Shown in pieces: positions 1 to 12,200 of a stretch of 47,543 nt of DNA. The notes under the pieces were generated by a model. It saw nothing but the letters and a program-made list of their open reading frames with translations. It was not told the DNA's origin and did no database searches. Positions within the stretch are counted from its first letter, which is position 1. Each line of letters begins with the position of its first letter. This DNA is from a virus: the IMG/VR virus record IMGVR_UViG_3300023243_000530, positions 1 to 47,543 of that record. One strand, given 5' to 3'. The translations under genes and the position numbers were made by a program.

Positions 1-298
1 CAAAGTCCCCCTTCGAGACCCCGAGTCTCTCGATCTTTTGCTTGCCTCTGCGGACGCTTCCGGTGAGTTGGCCATCTCACTAAAGGACTATTCAGAGTAT
101 AATTCTGTAGAAGAAACAATCATCGCTTTAACAGAGGCTTCGGGTATGGGATACGACGCAGAATTTGCCATTAAGGCGGCTTGGATGCGTGCAGTTAGAA
201 ACGGAGAAGACCCGTTTGAGCGGGCAAAGCAGCTTGCGCTAAACCCCGCTGGTAGCCTTGATGTACACCTTCTTCCTGCAGACTGGGAGGACAGGTAG
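1..298 (+). CDS. C-terminal end of an unknown protein (5' partial)
   Basis: The frame is open from base 2 to the TAG at 296-298, so the true start lies left of the window; 98 residues are visible. They are acidic and probably helical, with an Ala-rich stretch around GMGYDAEFAIKAAWMRAV, and I recognise no catalytic motif. The stop overlaps the GTG start of the giant gene by one base (TAGTG), which suggests translational coupling within one operon. In comparable phages a portal or other head gene often sits here, but nothing in this fragment proves that. A TTG at 38 would give an 86-residue protein, but the open frame upstream argues for truncation instead. Confidence 0.6.
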   Translation, partial: KVPLRDPESLDLLLASADASGELAISLKDYSEYNSVEETIIALTEASGMGYDAEFAIKAAWMRAVRNGEDPFERAKQLALNPAGSLDVHLLPADWEDR

Positions 299-3200
299 TG
301 TCTGATAATATTCCCGTCTCCCCCCTTAACTATCACGGTTCCTTCGAGGACGAGAATAATCAAATTATTGACGCGGCTCTGGAGTTTGCACATGATGCCA
401 ACCAGGGCTATACGGGCACCCGGGTTGCCACAGACGGAGTAGTTCTCGACGTTGCCAGGCGGACTCTCCGGGAACTAGACAACCATCCTTTCTCTGTTCG
501 TAAACATCTTACTTTGACAGATGTTTCTCACTTTATTGTTTTGCTTCAGAAAGACAAGGCTGTTACCGCCTCGGTCCAGCACACCGATCTTCTCCCCGTT
601 GCCCACCCTCGGTCTTCCGCAGAGCACGAGCTGAGTAACCAAGATCTGTTCGCCGCCAAAGCCCGCTGGATTGCCGACGACCCGTCTATTAAAGACGAGG
701 AAACTCGTGCCATGGTTGCCTCGATGCTTACGGCTCCTGAGGGCTCTGCTGAGCGCGAATATTACGCAACCAGGCTTGAGAACAGCCCCCAGGGGGCTAT
801 TCCTGTAAGAGCCTTGATTGCGGCGTTTACCGGCGGCCTAGGCGCTAACAAGGGTTACTGGATGCGCCAGCGTCGTGACCGTAAGGGTCGCTTTGCTTTC
901 GAGGGCGGTGGCCTTAGTGTATTGGTCAAGGGCAGCACAGGTGCTGTTCGCAGGCTGACTGGTCGTACTGTTGGTCCGGGTGTTGGTGAAAAAAATGACT
1001 ATTTTGATATGGAAGTTTCTCCCGGAAGCCTTGTCCGTGTTCCAGCATCTGCAACCGAGTCTTCTAAAGCGTACTTGCCTAGCCCAAACGCCCCGGACGG
1101 ATACAGCCCTCAAAAGGCTCGGGTCCAAGCTGGCGACCCCGTCATCGACGAAAAAGACTTAATTCGTCCTGATGCTCCCAGTGGCTTTAATAAAGTTGCC
1201 GACGGAGCTGATGTCGACTCTCCCGAGGAAAAAGAGTACTATGGCGAAGACGCCGACTTTGGTACAGTGTACGAAGACGAAAATTATACTGTCCGGCAGT
1301 TTGACTCAGGGTCTTCCCCCGTTGCCCGAGACAATTTTAACTTGGCTCAGGAAGCCGAGCAGTCTTGTGGGCTCACCGCAGCCGGTGAGGGCGATAACTG
1401 TCCGATTAAAACTAGTGGCGCTGGTGAAAACGGAAGCTTTGACCCAGAGAAGCCGGTTTTGTTTGTCAGCCGTACAGACGACGCGAGCAATCCTGACATC
1501 TTTGCGGCCTCCCAGAGCTGGGCGGACACCCTAGACTACATTCGTCAGGATGAGCCTCGGTACGAAGCCGAAGATAGACCAGCCCCTTACATCAAACTTG
1601 GTGACCCGAGTAGGCGGGATAACCTTGACCCCACTAGGCGCGAAGAGGGCCCACGCGGCCCCGATAATAGAAGAGTCGATCCACACGGCTTTATTATTCC
1701 GGATAAACCCGGCCTTATTGATGGCACTGGGCGGCCGGACATCTCTCCGATGCGCATCCCCCTCCCGGGCCCCTGGAACCCCCGCATTCCCGGCACTGGG
1801 CGAAGGCCCCGCCCCGGAGGAGGCCGCGCTCCTGGCGGAGGCGGACGCTCTCCCGGAACAGGACGCCGCTGGGGCTCCAACGGCCCTAACGAGGGCCACG
1901 CTCCCTACCCAATCCCTGGGCGTCGTGTCTACCCCGGCGAAATTGCGGACATGCGCGTTGGATCAGAGATGGAGCAATATCTCGGAGGATTCCTTTCGAC
2001 TCTCTTTGGAACAGCAAAAAAGCGACAGCTACGAAAAACTGGTGCTGACGAGTGGGTTGACCTGGAGACCGGAGAGACTTACACTAACGATCAAGTCTCA
2101 GAGATGGCCGCAACTAGTGGTAAAGATAGTTCTCCTTTTACGGGACTTGCGACAGGACCCGAGGTACGCCCCGGAACATTTACTAAAATGATGTCAGGCT
2201 CGCTTTTTAGCGAGCTTCCCATCGGCAGTGAGCTTAATGATCACCTAAGACTTTTTAACGTTATGACCCAGTTCCGCAAGGTTGGGTATAACCAGTGGCG
2301 TCGGTGGGACGGCAAAATCTTTACAGATGCTGAGGTGCAAAAAAAGAGCGGCACTATGCAGATTGACCGAGTTGGAGAATTTGGTCCTGGTAGACCCCCC
2401 GGTGGGGAAGTATCAGGAGAATCCTCTAAACCAAGACTCCCCAGAGGTCCACTGACCCCCGAAGAGCTGGCCGAGCTTCGCCCCGGATCCCTTATTTCTA
2501 TACCTGGAGAAGACGATCAACCTCCTCGCTTCTTTGTAAAAGTAGGCGAAAACGACTGGCGCGAGATTGACCCAGAGAATTTTACGTCAGACCCTGCAGT
2601 TTCTTTCACTGATGAAGACATTCTCAACATGGGTAAGGACATTACTCTAGAGAAAGAGCCAGAGGCCTACGAACAGGGGCAACTAGGCATGCGTCCATCA
2701 GATCTTTCTCCTGAGGCCCTGGAAAACCTCCCCGAGGGCACAGTTGTAGGGACTTCAGATGAAGAAATTGATAACCTCAACATTCCCCGGCAGCCCTATG
2801 CGACTGAAGAGGCGTACCAAGCAGCCCTAGAAGAAGCCAAAGAGTTTTACCGCCGCAATAGGTGGCGTAAGCGTGGTCCCAACGAGTGGGTAAATGACTT
2901 TGGTGAGTTTGCTACAGACGCAGATATTGCAGACGGAAAGAAAACTCCTGGACTTATTATCTCTCTCGGCGATGAGGTTAGCACCCCCGAAGGCTACTAC
3001 GATTTAAATCGAGAAGAGCTTTACACGCCTACAGGCGGCGCAGAAGGGCAAACCTCACCTGACTTCACCGATGACCCCGCAGAGCTGGCTCAACGTTTCT
3101 CAGAGGAAGAGCTGCAGGCAGCCCTTAAAGAAGCCCTCGAGAACCCCAACGGTTTTGGCTATCTAGAGTTTGCAGAAGGCGACGAGCCGGTGCCTGCAGA

Positions 3201-6200
3201 AGCACTGTACTATGCCTTGGTTCGTAAGCTCGGTGTCGATGTAGCAGATAAATTTGTCAGCGTCGTTTATGGTGAAGGGCGAGCCTTTGACGCAGAGACT
3301 GAGCTTGCCCGAGAATTCCCCGACATTCTTAGTGATGACCCAGGCAAGCGCCAGGCTGCTCTTATCGAGGCTTGGAACACCCAATGGGGGCGCTCCAAGT
3401 TTGCACTAGATAGAGACGGAAACTTCACTGTTACCGGTAAAGACAATGACAGCATTGCCACTCAGTATCTGCTCGACAAAATCAGGGCAGAAGAGTGGGG
3501 GCAAGAGTTTCTTAACGACTTCCAAGAGGAGTATGGCGAGGTTCTTAATGACCGCACTAAGGCGGCAATTAAAGATCTTTTCAAGGCTTATCCAGGACTA
3601 GAGAGCTCCGACCCCAAAGAGCGTGAAGCCGCAGTACTCAGGGCTCTAGACGATTTAATTAGTGACGACGAATATGTTGCTGATGAAGACGGAAACATCG
3701 TTGAGGTGAGCCCCAAGACTGCGCTTACTAAACTTTTGTGGGACATGGCTCAAGAGTTTATTGGTGGAACATCCGCCCCTACTGGTAGAAAAGAAGAAGG
3801 AAATCTTCCTTCCGTGATCGAGGGGGCTTCCGAAGAGGAGAAAGCTGAGTTCGATAAAACAGGTGACCCCACTCCTTTCCTCCCTAAAGACAACCCCGAG
3901 TCCTTTGAAAACGTGTGGAACAACTACTACAACCCACTTCCCGAGCCTTATGACCCCAAAGACGGTCCTGACCAGATCAATCCGGTAAATCTTGCTCGTA
4001 AATTCACCCCTGATCAGCTGAAAGAGCAGCTTCGCGAGGCCATTCTTGATGGGAGTGGTTACGGTGTCGTTGCTTTCGAGGGCCCCTCCGGCGAGCCCAT
4101 TGAGTTCCGAGTCCCAGCCGAAGCGCTGAGGGATGCACTGCAGCTTCAGGGCGAGGATGCAAACGCCTTTATTCAAGATATTTTTAACGAAAACCTTTCA
4201 CCAGCCAAGCAGGTTCAAAAACTTATTGACGAAATTGCTGACCTTAAAGCTAGGCGTGATGCGGAGACAAACTCCACGGAGAAGGGCAAACTTACTCGAC
4301 AGATTAACAAGAAGACCGCTGAGATCGGGATGCGCTATAAGGCTATTGTGGCTCTTAAAAAGCGCGAGGCCCAGCTAGACCGTCTATCCAAGCAGAGCAG
4401 CTTGTCTGACGAAGAGCGCCAGCAGGTTCTGGACAAACTTGAGCAGGTTCGAGCACGTCGGGAGCAAGAAGAAGGCATCTTCAATGGAGACCTAGAGCAG
4501 GGCGAAAGCATGACCCCGTTCGAGGAAAATGTAGATGCTGAGCTTGAGAAGTTTGACTTTGAGCAGGCCTCTACTCGTACGCCAGTCGAGCCCCCTGCAG
4601 CTGAATCTCCTGAAACGGTAGAAAAGGATAAGCCTAAGCCCGTTGTCTCCTACAAGAGGGTAGGCAACAAAGTATTCATCAGACAGCGGACTGGTCGCGT
4701 TATCACCAACAACCCTGAGTTTAAAGAGTTTATTAAGGAAAACGGTTTTGTCTACGACTCTAAAGTAGACAAGGTGTTTGAAATTTCTGAAATGGATGAC
4801 ACTGAATTTAACGAATTTATGCGTACCGTTCGTGACCGGTTCGGTATTAGTCTTGAGCCCGAGAAGGGTCAAGAAGCCATTGACTTTGATGCCTCGCCTT
4901 CACCTACTCCTCGCCCCGTGCCCAGCCCAGCTGAGTTTGGAAAGTCCCCCAATAGTGCGTCTATTATCGAGTCTCTTCAGCGCCGAATTGCGGATATTCA
5001 AGAATTTGTTAGAAAAAAAGTTGTCCCACTTCTGCGCTCCGATAAAAGTGACGAGAGCCGGCAGGGACAGCAGCTTAATCGCAGAGCAGAGAACATTACT
5101 CGTAAGCTTAAGAATCGGATTAGTCGTCATCAAGATGAGGCACCAGTCGGCAAGGATGCTCGTGACCCCCGTGTCCTCAACATCCGCCCTACGGACTACC
5201 AAGTAGGGGATGTCTTTGTAGACGATTTGTTCACTGTTGATCGAATTGAAGTATCAGAGCCCATCACAGACCGGCAAAGTCCCTACTTTGGTGAGCGCGA
5301 AATTGTCTACTTCGGGCACTACCCGGGTGGCGTGGAGCAAATGAAAAAGCGCCCGGAGAACTTCAGAACCGATGGAGTTTACCGAGGCTTAGGGTCACCT
5401 GCTGGGGGGGACCTGCCCGCCCTGAATTCTCCCAAGGGTGAGGAGTATCTCCCCGAGGCAGCTCGTAATCAGCCTAGAGGAAATCTGGAGCAGATTGAGC
5501 GAGAGCCTCTTGACGGCCGCGAGAGACGGAATCTTTATGGTCCTAAGCAAAGAGACTTCCCCGAAGAACACGACAAATTCCTTAGAGACTATGAAAAGTA
5601 CGAAGCTGACCTAGCGGAAAGAAGGGCTAGCTGGTCTCCCCCGGCTCCTTCTGGTGAAACACGACCCACCACTACATCAGAAGGCCAAGGAGCTCCAACT
5701 CCTGGTCCTCGCCCCAAGATTGTAACCGGGTCTGACGAAGCTCAAAACTTGAAGCCCGGGGATATTACATACAGGGAAAACCCAGACGGCTCTCTTGAGT
5801 TTTTTGTTGTCCAAACTGTTGAAAACCGTAAGGTAAAGACCGGGACTAAGACTGTTACGCAGGAGGCCCCCGAAGCCCCTCAGGTCGTAGACACTGAGAC
5901 GGCCCAATCGGCTCTTGACGAGGCCGTCAGGCGCTACCCCGAGCTGGGGGAGGATGATCCGGCTAGACGGAAACGTGCGTACGCCAAACTTATCGGAGAG
6001 TTTTACGCAGAGGCCCAGCAGGCTGGAGAAGCCCGTAAAGAAGGTAAAGACTATGTTCCACTGGAGGGCCCTTTAGGAGAGCGCTTTGGTTGGCTGCTTA
6101 GTCAGCGAGAACGAGTTGTCGCAGGTGAGCCCCTTAGTGTAGAAGAAGTGGTTCCAGGCGAGCCTCGAGAAATTGAAGAAGATGTTTTCGAAGAAAAAAC

Positions 6201-9200
6201 ATTTGTAACTGGTTACCACCCAGGGCACGAAATTCAAGAAAAGTCTTGGAGCCCCCAGACTACTATTAATTACGTCAGAGGTGAGACTGGTCTTCCCCCG
6301 GCTGGGGATAAGCCAGCTGTTCCCGGAAAAACAGATATCTACGCTTCTACTTCCAACAAAGCGGAGCGTGCGAGGCTCCTAGCAGAGAGAGAATCCACCC
6401 TTTCTGAGTCATCAAAGCTCTACGCTCTTGACTCTGCTGCTAAAGTCAACGCTGTCCCGAGTAAAGTTAAAAACCCCAATAGTTTTGTGATGATTGGAAA
6501 GTTTGTTCCGGCTTTCTTTGGGAAAAAGATTTTGGACCTTGTCCGTGGTAAGACTGGCAAGGAAATTAAAGAAGAGCTGAAGAGCAAGAGGGTTGTGTTC
6601 CTTGACTTTGAAAGTGTTGGTAAGGGATTTGATAGACGAAACCCAGATGCCCCAATTCAGGTCGCGGCGGTTGTCTACGAAAACGGTCAAGAAACTGGTC
6701 GTAAGGTTCTCTTTATCAACCCCGGTGAGCGCCTTGGCGGGTATTACTACGAGGCCTACCCTAAGAAAGACCAAGATGCTGCTCCTGGTGATGTCACCCC
6801 CGGAAAACTGCCAGACGGCTCACGTGTAGGACAAATTGTTGGCGATGAGCTTATTACCTACACAAGGCAGGGAGCGCGTTGGGTTAATGATGCCAACTCC
6901 GAGGATGTTTTAAACACAACCCAGCTAAAAACCCGCTCTTCTGAAACTCTAAAGCTAAACGAAGAAGGACAGCCCACTCTAAGAGGTAATCGTCTTCGTG
7001 ATTCTGACGGTAATCCCATCACTGATGAGTTTTTGTCCTCGCAAAAGGGACTCGAGGAGTCCTTCCGCGAGCTGATTGACTTTATCGGGGAAGATGCATA
7101 CCTCTCCGCTTTTAACGCCGATTTCGACATTAATTTATTGGATAGTTTTGCGGAGCGTTTAGGGCTTGACTTCCGCAGTGACGGGTTTATCGACCCTCTA
7201 GCCCTGGCCCGGGCCCTCAATCCAGATGACTCTGTCCCCAACAACCTTCCCTCGGTCGCAACCAGATACGGGATTATTAGGGACCCAGATGACTGGCACA
7301 ACGCTGAGATTGACGTTGAGGTTCTTCCAGATCTTCTGGACAAAATGCTTGATGAAGTAACCCCCGACAACTCTGTTCTTGACGCAGACAAAAGAGCAGC
7401 CGAGTATGAGAACGGGATTCGCAGATATTTTGAACAGCTAGACCAGTGGGAGGCCCAAGAGGGGATTACACCTAGGTCGCCCGCGCCGGTAGAAGCCCAA
7501 GAGGAGCCTACACCTACACCTACACCTACACCTGCTCCTGCTCCTGCGCCTCAGGGCGAAGACACCTCTTCAGATCAAGAAATTGATGCTATGGGGATCG
7601 GGGCCAACCCTCGCTCTATATTTGGTGACACAATAAATGAAGAGTGGATTGCAGACGAAGAAAACACTATCGTTGTGGCCAATAGTGCTAGCAATGTCAG
7701 AGACCTGCGGATTGGTGACTTTTTCGGAGATCAAAACGGAGAGTACAACGAGCTTCTTGTAGTAGAGACAGATCCCATCACCGGCAGGGAGACATTTACT
7801 TACCGAAATGTCAACACAGGAGAGATTTTTAGGGCTTTTGGGGCTCCAGGGTCTCAGGCGCGGGTGGGTACAGATCAAATGCCTTTGCGCAGGCGATCCG
7901 AACTAGACGGGCTGAGTAACGCTGAAATTCTAGGTCTTTTAAATAATCGCGCACGTAGAGACTCTCTAAATATGGCCGTCCCTGAGGTTCAATTTGAAGA
8001 CGGGGCAAGTAGGGCTGTTTCTAAAGCTATTGACGACTTTATTAACGAAGGTCGTGGAGACGCCTCCGTCTCGGACGGCTTGCCTGCTCGCGAGACAAGT
8101 GCCATGCACACCGATAAAAACGGATTTGCTCTTGCCGTAGACGACCTTGTCTATAACCCTAAGACAGGTACTACACATAAAGTAACCCAAACTTACCCAA
8201 CGTACTCTAAAAATGAATACGTTAACTACGTTCGAATAAGTTTTATTAATTCCAAAGGCCAGGCCGACTCTAAGCCTATGGCGTCCGACAAACTTGAACT
8301 GATCAATCCCCCTGCTCAGGAAGAGGCCCTTTCGCCTCTGTCAGATGTTTTTGGCGAGCAGGTCGTTATCGGAGGTAAGAAAGAAAAGCCTAGAGATCCA
8401 ATTTTAATTGCTCGCACAATAGAGCGACTTATGGGCTACCTGAACCCCGGGCCAGGATATATTCGTCCGATTGGCAATGCCATTAAGGCGGCTATTAAAG
8501 CCTATAGAAATAATGATTTTGCATCTGCTGAACGCTTTGCGGGGGCGGCAGTAGACTACGCTGACTCCATAGAAGCCCCAAAAATCACTGTTGAAGACAT
8601 CAAAAACCAGGTTGCTGACAGAGCAAGAGGTCTTGCTGGCCTGATTCAGCTGCCTGAGACAGGTCCTGCACCCAGGGAGGCCTTTGCTGAAGCCGTTGGT
8701 CTGTACAACACCGGGAAGTATGCCCAGGCTCGCAGGAAGCTTGACACGGTGGAAGATCTACTCTGGAACGAGGCAGAAGAAGCTCGTCAATCTGCAGGTC
8801 GCTCACCGCAAACTGCTGTTAAAAAGTTTATTGATGGAGTTGGAGAACTAGAATCTGCGATTGATGCTCCCCTAACCAGAGAATATTTTGCTCGGCTACT
8901 CCGAGATGCTCAACGCAAAGACTATGATTTTGAAAATAAAGAGGGGATTATTCAAGAGGCACTTCAAGCCATTAGAGACGGATTTATTATCCCCGGATAT
9001 CAAGTTCTTGAAAGACTTGCTCGCACCAGAGAACGCCAGCTTGATCAAAAAAATCCAAAGCGGAGAAAGCTTGGAGAAGAAAGCTATACTCAGCGGCTCA
9101 CAGCTGAGATTAACTCTGACGTTGCTGAGAAGCCGGGGTCCTCTGCAGATGAATTAGCGGAGACAGGGACACCCGAAGAGGCTGCTCAGGAGCAATTAGA

Positions 9201-12200
9201 CCAAGTTGTCAACACGGAAGGTCGTCGTGGTCTTTTTTACACAGACGCTGCGAGTATTCAAGAAAAAGATATTGTCTTTACAGAAAGCGGTGTTGGGACT
9301 GTCATAAAGAGGCGGGACCTTGAAGACGGGTCCATTGAATTGACTGTTACGTCTTCGCGTGCTGTCCTTGATGCAGATGGTAACGAAGTAGATCTTCTTA
9401 CCTCCTACAATAAACTGTCCTCCCAGCCCGATGATGAAATACTTCTTCTTCAACGACCCGCCAAGGACAATGCCCCTCTCCCCCAGAAAGCTCGCAGTAT
9501 TGGGTCCTCTGAGATTTCTGACTCTGATTATAACGAATTTGAAGGATTCACTGGGCCAGAAATTGTTGATGAAGAGGATAACGAAATTGAGCCTCCCCCC
9601 GTCCTTAACATGGCAGTCCCGGGAACTTCTCCAGCAGAGGACGTAAATGCTACCCCAGAGCAGGCAGCCATTATGGATGCTATCGCAGAGGGAGTTAAAC
9701 GCGTTAAGGTTCTAGCATTTGCTGGAAGCGGTAAGACCACCAGTCTTAAGATGGCTGCTAAGTCAATTCTTAAAAAGAACCCTAAAGCCAAGATTCTTAT
9801 GGTTATGTTTAATGTCTCTTTGAAGGAAGAGACCTCTGCAAAAATGCCAAAAGGCGTCGAGGTTCGTACCTCTGGATCACTTGCTTTCCAGGCCTTAGAC
9901 CCCCAGCTTAAAAACAAACTGAGTAACCAGGCAAATACAGCCAAGTTCCCCGACATGGCCGTTTCCCTCCGGCAGGAAACTAAAAAGCTCGGCATCCAGG
10001 GTCCTCGTAAGCTTACGGTTGATGGCTCAGAAGAAGAATTCAGTGCCACTAGAGTAGCTCGGGAAGTTAAGAGAGCTGCTATTAAATTTTCATACAGCTC
10101 AGATGATAGAGTTACTGCTGAGCACTTTGGTGATAAATTTGATGAGGTTCCAGCCGAGCTGATTAATTTAGCGCAGAATTACTTTGACATGGCTGTATCG
10201 CCAAATGGTGATATTAAGCTAGAGAATCACCACATTGTAAAGCTTTGGTCAATGTCCAACCCCGATCTGACAAAGTTTGGCTCTGGTGTCTGGAACACCG
10301 GAGCTCAGTATCTCTTTTTTGATGAGGCGCAAGACATCAACCCAGCCGTGGAAAAAGTTATCACCAACCAGAAAAACTTTGAGTCTATGGTCTGGGTCGG
10401 GGATAGCCGACAGGCTATTTATCAATTTATGGGTGCTGTAGATGCAATCAAGAGGTTCTCTGCCGACCGTGTGCTGGCACTCACACAGTCGTTCCGCTTC
10501 GGGGAAAAAATTGCTGGGATTGCGAATCGTGTGCTCAGTCTTATCGGTGAGCCAAGACGCATTAAAGGCTCCGGCCCGAGCGGTGAGATTATCGATGGCA
10601 TGTCTGATCCGACCATTGTTATCAGTCGAACTAACCCTGGTGGCTTGGCCAAGTTGGCTCAGTTTATTGAAGAAGGAAAAGCTGTCGCCATAGACGAAGA
10701 CGCACTCATGGAGTACACATCTCTGCTCGACGGTATTGCTTTCCTCAGAGCACGCACTAACAATCCGGGACTAGAGCGCCCCGCCACACTGCACCCGCAA
10801 CTTGTTGCATATGACGACTATAGCCAACTCCTTGAGGAGAAAAAAGAGGGAATGCTTGGCGGAGGTGCTTCTGCAATGCTCAACATTTTGCAGAAGTTCC
10901 AAGAGTCTCCTAACGACATCGGAGCTGTGCGTGATCTCATAAATCAGTTCTCCGTGGTTCGAGACATCCCCACTGCAAAGCGTAGTGAAGACTATAAAGC
11001 TCTTGATTACGACGACATTGAGCCCGGAAGTATTGTCCAGGTCAACGCGGAGTCCGAGCAGGCTCGCAGGGGGAACTCCGCAGCTTACGCCTGGGTGGGA
11101 GACGACGGCACAGTTTTTGCCCGAGCTTTTGGATTCAACCGAGGTCAAGGAGCTGCTCAAGAGCGCAAAGCTATGCATGCTTACTTTAAGTCTCTAGGGT
11201 TTAAATGGGACCCAGAGGCAAGCATCCCCGACTCCTTGCGCCAGATAAAAAACTCTAACGGTAAGTCTATGCAGACTCCGCCCGAGGGGCAGGGTGGAGC
11301 ATATGTTATGCCCGCCGGGTCTCCCACAAATCTGGACGAAAACGGTCGCTGGATGCTCGCCAATCAAATTAAAAAATACGCTAATAACTACTTCCAAACT
11401 CCAGAAACTCCCATCTCGTTTACCACTGCCCACAGGGCAAAAGGCCGTGAGTGGGATCAAGTTCTAATTGCCGGGGACTTCCCAAAGCCAGATATGGACG
11501 AAGAAAGCCTTGAATGGAAGCTTCCCGATGAGGAGGAGCTAAACCTTATTTACGTAGCAGTCACTCGAGCAATTAAAGGCTTAGATCTTGGCTCCCTGAG
11601 TTGGGTGCTGGAGGAGACCACGGACGACGACGCCGCGTATCGTCAGCCAAGTGCTGAAGAGAGCGTCTTGAACATGGCTATTCCTACTAAAAAAGTCAGC
11701 AAAGTTGAATTTGTTGAAATGGTAGATGAAGCCGATCAAGCCTTGGCTGCCCAAACCCAGCGGGTTCTGGATGAGATTAAAACAGCAATTGCGGACGGGG
11801 AAACCCCCCCGTGGGTCGCCCCATGGCAGGCAACAACCAGAAATCAAAATACTACTCCGGGTCGTCTTCCTATAAGTGTTACTACCGGTAACGCCTACTC
11901 GGGAAGCAATCTTCTTTATCTGCAGGCAGTAGCTAAGAACAACGGTTGGTCAGATAACCGCTGGGCCACCCAGGGCGAAATAGATAAGCGCGGGGGCAAA
12001 GTAAAAGCAGGTGAGCTCCCCACTAGGATGACTGCTTGGTTGCCCAACTACACCACAATTTTAGATGACGAAGGCAACGAACTTGAGACCATTTATTCGG
12101 TAAGCCCTCAAGATCACTTTGTATATAACGTTGAGCAAGTAGACGGTCTAAGCAACCTTGGAAATACCCCTAGTGCCGCATCTCTTACCCCTTCAGAAGC

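Noticed and set aside
1550-2191. Long overlapping frames on both strands within the Pro/Gly/Arg-rich part of the giant gene
   Set aside because: GC-rich linker sequence makes shadow frames open. They have no ribosome sites and compositions typical of translated noise.
9940-10206. Two further DMAVS strings in the helicase (about residues 3219 and 3296)
   Set aside because: They resemble the NMA[VI]P sites but lack the Asn and the following Pro, and they lie inside the helicase core, so I do not count them as boundary sites.
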